Assembly: GCA_004431415.1 (NCBI GenBank)
Contig: QPMI01000683.1
Location: 1 to 33,583, forward strand
Source of the DNA: Cyanophora paradoxa
Taxonomy: Eukaryota > Glaucocystophyceae > Cyanophorales > Cyanophoraceae
Reading direction: 5' to 3'
DNA length: 33,583 nucleotides
Positions 28,507 through 33,583 of the stretch are shown here, piece by piece. Position 1 is the stretch's first letter. Each line of letters begins with the position of its first letter. A model generated the notes under the pieces. It was not told the origin of the DNA and made no database searches. It worked only from the letters and a program-made list of their open reading frames with translations. The translations under genes were made by a program, and so were the position numbers.

Positions 28507-29924
28507 TCGGGCGAAGCCTCTTCGGGCGAAGCCTCTTCCGTAGGTCGATTAGCCCTGCCAATTTCGGGCGAAGCCTCTTCCGTTAACACAGCACCCCACG
28601 GACGTTACATTGACGTGACACTTATTTTTGGACTCGAAGCTCCCCTAAGACGACCGCTCTCCCGTGGGCGTCGTGCGAAAATCGATTTTCCCTCCAGGAT
28701 CAATTCCAGTATTTATACCCCGGCTCGATCGCGAAATCCCAAAAAGTGGGACCCGGTCCCGCGACGAAAGCGCGCCAGGGATGTCCCAGAGCGGTCACAA
28801 TGACAGCCAAGAGCGCGCGCATCGCGGCAAGCTCGATCTCGGCCGCCGCTGATGCTCCAGTCGGAAGACTCGGCCGAAAATTGGATCCTGCCGGTTCCGG
28901 CCGGTCCCCCGACGCCCGCATTCGATGCGTACTGGTGCCCATAAACATGGCAGGGCCTGCGCACTCCAGATATCCGCTTTTCGGAGCCGGAACAGCGCAG
29001 GAAGGCACCCGGCGGCAGAAATTCGATTCTGCACAGTCCTGGGCATCTTTCCGCGCGCCCATGCCGCAGCGCATGCACGTATCAATAGTATAAGCATTTC
29101 AGATGTAGAAGACGCCTTTCGCACGGTCTCTAAATGCGCCGGGCCGCGAGGACCCAACCGTCCCCGAAAATTCGATCCTGGACGGACCTGCGCATCTTTC
29201 CGCGCGCCCTCGCGTCCCAACCCATGCCCATCGCTACAGTATGCATTTGAGATCTAAACGAAGCCTTCCGCAAGCTCTGTGGCCGCGACAGGGCACGAGA
29301 ACCCAGCCGACGCCAAATTTTCGATCCTGGACAGGCCTGCACATATTTCCGCGCGCCCTCGCCTCCTCAGCCCTGGACATCGATCCTGTATGCATCCGAG
29401 ATTCTGTTTAATCGATTTATAAGCTCTGCGCATGCGCCTGGCCGCGACAACCTCGCCCGTCCCCTCCACAATCTCCTCTCAATTCCCTCACGGCCTCGAG
29501 CTCATGATCAACTACAGCTAGCTGATTGGCAGCACCACTCCTCCCCTCATTATATTATCTCTCAGCTGCAGCAATTCCCCTTATTGCATAATTATATTCT
29601 CTCAGGACAGCTCCTCTCAGGACAACTCCTCCCATAATTATATTCCCTCTCGGCACCACTCCCCTAACCCTAGGCCTTCCCCACCGACCCAGCGCCTCCT
29701 CAAGCTTCTGTTAATTCTCCCCTTATTATATAGCTAGTTGCATGCCCTGCACAAAAACTGCTTCCCTAATTATATTTCCTCTCACTAGCCCTCCCCTCCC
29801 CTAGGCCTCTCCCTGCCCCACCGACCCAGCAACAGCCACGACGGGCCGCGATGATTAAGGGGGGCGCGAGCGGGGCGGCCGAGGCTTCGCCCGATGTTTG
29901 GGACCCGCAGGGGCCCAGGGCTTG
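28507..29924 (+). repeat. Repeat unit 12 (complete)
   Basis: Begins with two 15-bp minisatellite copies, then the pre-unit TTAGCCCTGCCAATTTCGGG and another minisatellite copy. TATA box at 28710-28717; subrepeats keyed at about 29020, 29170 and 29320; an expanded AT-rich part (29540-29790) with two CCACCGACCCAGC motifs; unit end at 29924. Confidence 0.88.
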
Positions 29925-30842
29925 TCGGAAATCCAGATCGGCGAGCGAAATTCCTGTAACGTCCGAGAAACGTCCGTACCCCGTGTTCATCGTGGATCAA
30001 TTCACGCACACACCTCGACAGTGACATCACGCAATTTTCCATCAAGTTCTCTCATGGATCAAATGTCAGACTTGTACGCCGACATGTCCGGACGTCTCGA
30101 GGAATTCCGATCGTGGCTTTTAGCCCTGCCAATTTCGGAAATCCAGATCGGCGAGCGAAATTCCTGTAACGTCCGAGAAACGTCCGTACCCCGTGTTCAT
30201 CGTGGATCAATTCACGCACACACCTCGACAGTGACATCACGCAATTTTCCATCAAGTTCTCTCATGGATCAAATGTCAGACTTGTACGCCGACATGTCCG
30301 GACGTCTCGAGGAATTCCGATCGTGGCTTCTCGAGGGAGACCGCTCTCCCATGGCCGTTGCGCGAATATCGAATTTCGGCTCTCCCGTGGGCGTCACGCG
30401 AAAATCGAATTTCTCTCCCGAACTAATCCCGGTATTTATACCCCGGTTCGATCGCGAAACTCCAAAAAGTGGGACCCGGTCCCGCCCGGTCCCGCGACGA
30501 AAGCGCGCCAGGAACGCCCCAGAGCGATACAGAATGAGAGCCGATGGCGCGCGCACCGCTGCAAGCTCGATTTCGGGCGCCGCCGACACTGCAATGCGAA
30601 GAGTCGGCGGAAACTTTGACCCAGCCGGTCCCGCCCGGTCCCGCGACGCGCGCAATCGATGCGTACTCACGCGCATAGACATAGCACGGCCTGCGCACTC
30701 CAGCGATCCGCTTTTCGGAGCCGGAACAGTGCAGGAAGGCACCCGGCGGCAAAAATTCGATCCTGCACAGGCCCGGACATCTTTCCGCGCGCCGACGCCG
30801 CGGCGCATGCGCCGAACAATAGTATACACATTTGAGATGTAG
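29898..30842 (+). CDS. Open frame of 314 codons over a duplicated 70-codon module, doubtful
   Basis: The frame begins in the end motif of unit 12, crosses both 195-bp duplicates in the same phase because the period is 210 bp, and ends in unit 13. Each module reads EIQIGERNSCNVRETSVPRV and later MDQMSDLYADMSGRLEEFRS, the latter being helix-like and unlike chance GC-rich protein. The flanking residues come from the non-coding repeat family. The module could be a fragment of a captured exon. There is no promoter or splice support. Confidence 0.22.
   Translation: MGPAGAQGLSEIQIGERNSCNVRETSVPRVHRGSIHAHTSTVTSRNFPSSSLMDQMSDLYADMSGRLEEFRSWLLALPISEIQIGERNSCNVRETSVPRVHRGSIHAHTSTVTSRNFPSSSLMDQMSDLYADMSGRLEEFRSWLLEGDRSPMAVARISNFGSPVGVTRKSNFSPELIPVFIPRFDRETPKSGTRSRPVPRRKRARNAPERYRMRADGARTAASSISGAADTAMRRVGGNFDPAGPARSRDARNRCVLTRIDIARPAHSSDPLFGAGTVQEGTRRQKFDPAQARTSFRAPTPRRMRRTIVYTFEM
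29925..30119 (+). repeat. 195-bp direct duplication, copy 1
   Basis: From TCGGAAATCCAGATCGGCGA to GAATTCCGATCGTGGCTT. As read by eye it is identical to 30135-30329. The 15 bases between the copies (TTAGCCCTGCCAATT) equal the segment that precedes other unit starts. Confidence 0.93.
30135..30329 (+). repeat. 195-bp direct duplication, copy 2
   Basis: Second copy at an offset of 210 bp. After it the sequence enters unit 13 at CTCGAGGGAGACCGCTCTCCC. Confidence 0.93.
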
Positions 30843-31200
30843 ACAAATCCTTCCGCGCGCTTTGCAGATGCGCCGGGCCGCGAGGACCCAGCCGACCCCG
30901 AAAATTCGATCCTTGACGAACCTGCCCATCTTTCCGCGCGCCCTCGCATCCTCACGCATGCCCATCCCTACAGAATTCATTTGAGAGCTTTTCCAAGCTT
31001 TGCGCAAGCACTGTGGGGGCGAAAGAGCACAAGAACCCAGCCGACGCCAAAAATTCGATCCTGCACTGGCCTGCACATATTTCCGTGCGCCCTCGCCTCT
31101 GCAGCCCTCCACATTGATATTATATGCATTCGAGGTACTTTGCAAGATATTCGTAAGCTCTCCAAATGCGCCTGGCCACAGGAACCTCGCTCCTCCCCTT
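30330..31200 (+). repeat. Repeat unit 13 (diverged, lacks start and end)
   Basis: CCGCTCTCCCATGGCCGTTG, partly duplicated at 30380; TATA box at 30433-30440; GGGACCCGGTCCC hairpin; subrepeats keyed at about 30757, 30905 and 31052. It breaks off after GGAACCTCGCTCCTCCCC. It is visibly more divergent from the other copies than they are from each other. Confidence 0.82.
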
Positions 31201-31218
31201 AATGATGACGAGCTCGAG

Positions 31219-31364
31219 CTCGAGGTGAGATCTAGGGGGGAAAGGTATATATATGTATATTTCCCTCTAGATCTCACCTCGATCTCGCAATCGATCTCCC
31301 CTTGAGCTCGAGTCTCACCTCGAGCTTGAGCTATTTGTTTTCCCCCTCTAGATCTCACCTCGAG
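31219..31364. repeat. Inverted repeat (hairpin) with a third arm
   Basis: TCGAGGTGAGATCTAG at 31220-31235 is the exact reverse complement of 31267-31282, with G-rich/C-rich extensions and a TA-rich loop (GGTATATATATGTATAT). A third copy in the second orientation, CTAGATCTCACCTCGA, lies at 31348-31363. A GAGCTCGAG motif recurs around all arms. Confidence 0.9.
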
Positions 31365-31381
31365 CTCAAGCTCCACCGACC

Positions 31382-31400
31382 AATATATATATATATATAT
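31382..31400 (+). repeat. TA dinucleotide microsatellite
   Basis: Run of about nine TA units immediately after the hairpin region. Confidence 0.9.
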
Positions 31401-32140
31401 GGCGGCAATGAATAGGAGGCGGCGGGCCGGGGGGGCTTCGAGAAAGCCCAACCTTTCGCACACGCAAGCTTAAGAACCCACGGCTCGGCGGTGTACATGT
31501 ACATGTAGAGGCGCGGCGAAGAGCTGCAACGGCCTGGACTCCGGGAGCGGAAGCGCGGCGCGCAGCCGCCGCCGGGCCGGGCGCCCTGCCAGGCTGGCTC
31601 GCCGGGCGGAGCTCAGCCTCGGATCCGGAGCTCAGCGGCCTGGCGGAATGACTTGGTGGATGGTGAGGAGGCGCCAGGGACGGCGGCGCGGCTCGCCGGA
31701 CGGAGCGGAGGCGCTCGGGGCAGCCGCCGGGCGCCATGGCGCGCCGGGTGGGGCGCAGCCTCGGAGCGCGGCGGCCTTGCGACGTGGCTCAACGGCTTGG
31801 CCGACGGAGCGGAGGCCCCAAGGGCGGCGGCGAGGCTCTCAGGGCGGAGGGTTGCAGCTCGCGGCCGGATGCTTGGCGGGCGGCCGCGGGCCATGGCGGA
31901 GCAGAGGATCGGAACGCTCGGGCGAGGCGGACCCGCAGGCTATAGCTAGGCACTGCGGCACAGAGGCGGCGGATCCGGAGCGGCGTGCAGCCTACGGTGC
32001 AGGGCCAGGTCTACGCCTACGTATATAATACCGAGCGCTGCCCACTTAGCCTCATTGACGCTAAGACAGACTCTCTGAGACAGGGAGGCTGAGATAGCAG
32101 GCATGCATTGGCAGGGCTTACCACACGTGAGTGTGGGCTT
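31401..32140. other. GC-rich unique segment between repeat units
   Basis: No confident gene. On the minus strand 31613-31894 an open frame holds two diverged copies of an ASAPSAKPLS / ASSPSTKSFR pattern (SLAAALGASAPSAKPLSH and SRAAVPGASSPSTKSFRQ), reflecting an imperfect tandem of about 130 bp in the DNA (GGACGGAGCGGAGGC near 31695 and CCGACGGAGCGGAGGCC near 31801). GTGTACATGTACATGTAG at 31490 is a short repeat. Confidence 0.35.
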
Positions 32141-33583
32141 GTGGTGAACGGCCCCATTTATTTTTTTTCCACTCGAGTCCGATTGGTCCGAACGTCGAGG
32201 TTGACAACCTCCGCAATGAAGGCGAACGGTCTCCGACGTTACATAGCTGGACACGGACGTAACACTTATTTTTGGAATCGTGGCTCCCCTCTAATTCCGT
32301 CCGCACTCCTGGGTCCCCGCCCGAAAATCGAATTTCCCTCCAGGATCAGTTCCGGTATTTATACCCCGGGGATCGATCGCGAAACCCAAAAAGTGGGATC
32401 CGGTCCCGCCCGGTCCCGCCAGGAAAGCGCGCCAGGGACGTCCCAGAACGGTCAGGATGACAGCCAAGAGCGCGCGCATTGCGGCAAGCTCGATTTTGGC
32501 CGCCGCCGACGCTCCAGTCCGAAGAGTCGGCCGAAAATCTGATCCTGCCGGTTCCGGCCGGTCCCCCGACGCGCGCATTCGATGCGTACTGGCGCGCATA
32601 GACATAGCAGGGCCTGCGCACTCCAGATATCCGCTTTTCAGAGCCGGAACAGCGCAGGAAAGTTCCCGATGGCAAAAATTCGATCCTGCACAGCCCCGGG
32701 CAACTTTCCCTGCGCCCACGCCGCGGCGCATGCGCGGAACAATAGTATAAGCATTTGAGATGTAGAAGAAGACTTTCGCACGGTCTCTAAATGCGCCGGG
32801 CCGCGAGGACCCAGCCGTCCCAAAAAATTCGATCCTGGACGGACCTGTGCATCTTTCCGCACGCCCTCGCGTCCGCATCCATGCCCATCGCTACAGTATT
32901 CATTTGAGAGCTTCTTAAAGCCTTTCGCAAGCTCTGTGGCCGCGACAGAGCACGAGAACCCAGCCGACGCTAAAATTTCGATCCTGGACAGGCCTGCACA
33001 TATTTCCACGCGCCCTGGCCTCTGCAGCCCTGCACATCAAAACTATATGAATTCGACACTCTGTTTAAGCGTGTCGCAAGCTCTGCGCATGCGCCTGGCC
33101 ATGGCTGCGAGAACCTCGCCCGTCCCCTCAACAATCTCCTCTCAATTTCCTCAGGGCCTCGAGCTCAACTACAGCTAGCTGATTGGCAGCACCACTCCTC
33201 CCCTCATTATATTCTCTCTCAGGGACAGCTCTTCTCTCTCAGGGACAGCGAATTTCATTATTAAATTCTCTCAGCACAGCTCCTCTCAGGAAAACTCCTC
33301 CCATAATTATACACTCTAGCTGATTGCATGGCAGCACCACTCCTCCACTCATTATATTCCAACTCACCTGCACCAATTCCCGTAATTTCATAATTATATT
33401 CTCTCAGGACAGCTCCTCTCAGGACAACTGCTCCCATAATTATATTCCCTCTCGCCACCCCTCCCCTAGGCATCCCCTCTCTTTGCCCCACCGACCCAGC
33501 AACAGCCACGACGGGCCGCGATGATTAAGGGGGGCGCGAACAGGGCCGCTGAGGCTTCGCCCGATGTTTGGGACCCGCAGGGG
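32141..33583 (+). repeat. Repeat unit 14 (complete up to the right edge)
   Basis: Starts GTGGTGAACGGCCCCATTTA right after a GGGCTTG; TATA box at 32356-32363; subrepeats keyed at about 32680, 32828 and 32978; an AT-rich part with extra TATATTC copies up to 33450; and the end motif GAGGCTTCGCCCGATGTTTG at 33550, cut by the window edge. The AT-rich part is a close inverted match to 20110-20400 of unit 6. Confidence 0.88.

Noticed and set aside
9032-33583. CRISPR-like array or LTR retrotransposon as an explanation of the repeats
   Set aside because: Unit length (about 1.3 kb), both orientations, lack of short regular spacers, and lack of TG...CA ends, primer-binding site or gag-pol frames exclude both.

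Overview
This window comes from a GC-rich eukaryotic nuclear genome. The evidence is a LINE-type retrotransposon, genes with short GT-AG introns, and a large block of interspersed repeats; there are no operons, ribosome-binding sites or rRNA/tRNA genes. Four of the five introns I can place are 46-61 nt, with CTRAC/CTGAT branch points and YAG acceptors. Such introns occur in many fungi and in several compact algal lineages. I cannot name the organism; a GC-rich unicellular alga or other protist, or a fungus, would all fit.

Layout. (1) 1-6227, minus strand: a decayed LINE with endonuclease, reverse transcriptase, a Cys/His-rich module and RNase H, broken by several frameshifts and a double stop, and running off the left edge. 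(2) 6942-8358, minus strand: a two-exon gene of unknown function. (3) From about 9030 to the right edge: an array of one complex repeat family (about 1.3 kb unit), mostly head-to-tail on the plus strand but with inverted and truncated copies. Each full unit carries an upstream block with CCAAT-like and CRE-like motifs, a TATTTATA box, three 149-bp subrepeats, and an end that is the inverse of its start (TCGGGCGAAGCCTC / GAGGCTTCGCCCGA).

Three non-repeat segments interrupt this array. (a) 9727-15276 is a 5.55-kb DNA transposon with perfect 35-bp terminal inverted repeats and a 3-bp ACA target duplication. It is inserted in one unit, and a near-identical empty site lies at 21318-21320. It has no recognisable transposase but carries what looks like captured gene material: a spliced coiled-coil/CxxC protein gene on the minus strand and, head-to-head, an open frame starting with a signal peptide. 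(b) 22148-25216 holds a four-exon gene for an acidic, RGG-box, Gln/Met-rich protein of about 797 residues. The repeat family flanks it in opposite orientations, a foldback-like arrangement. (c) 25492-26911 is a GC-rich insert near-bounded by a 14-bp inverted repeat.

The genes do not form an obvious pathway. The window reads as a transposon-dense, recombination-active region in which two, perhaps three, spliced genes survive or were carried in. All exon structures are read by eye from frame, splice motifs and protein character, with no transcript or database support.
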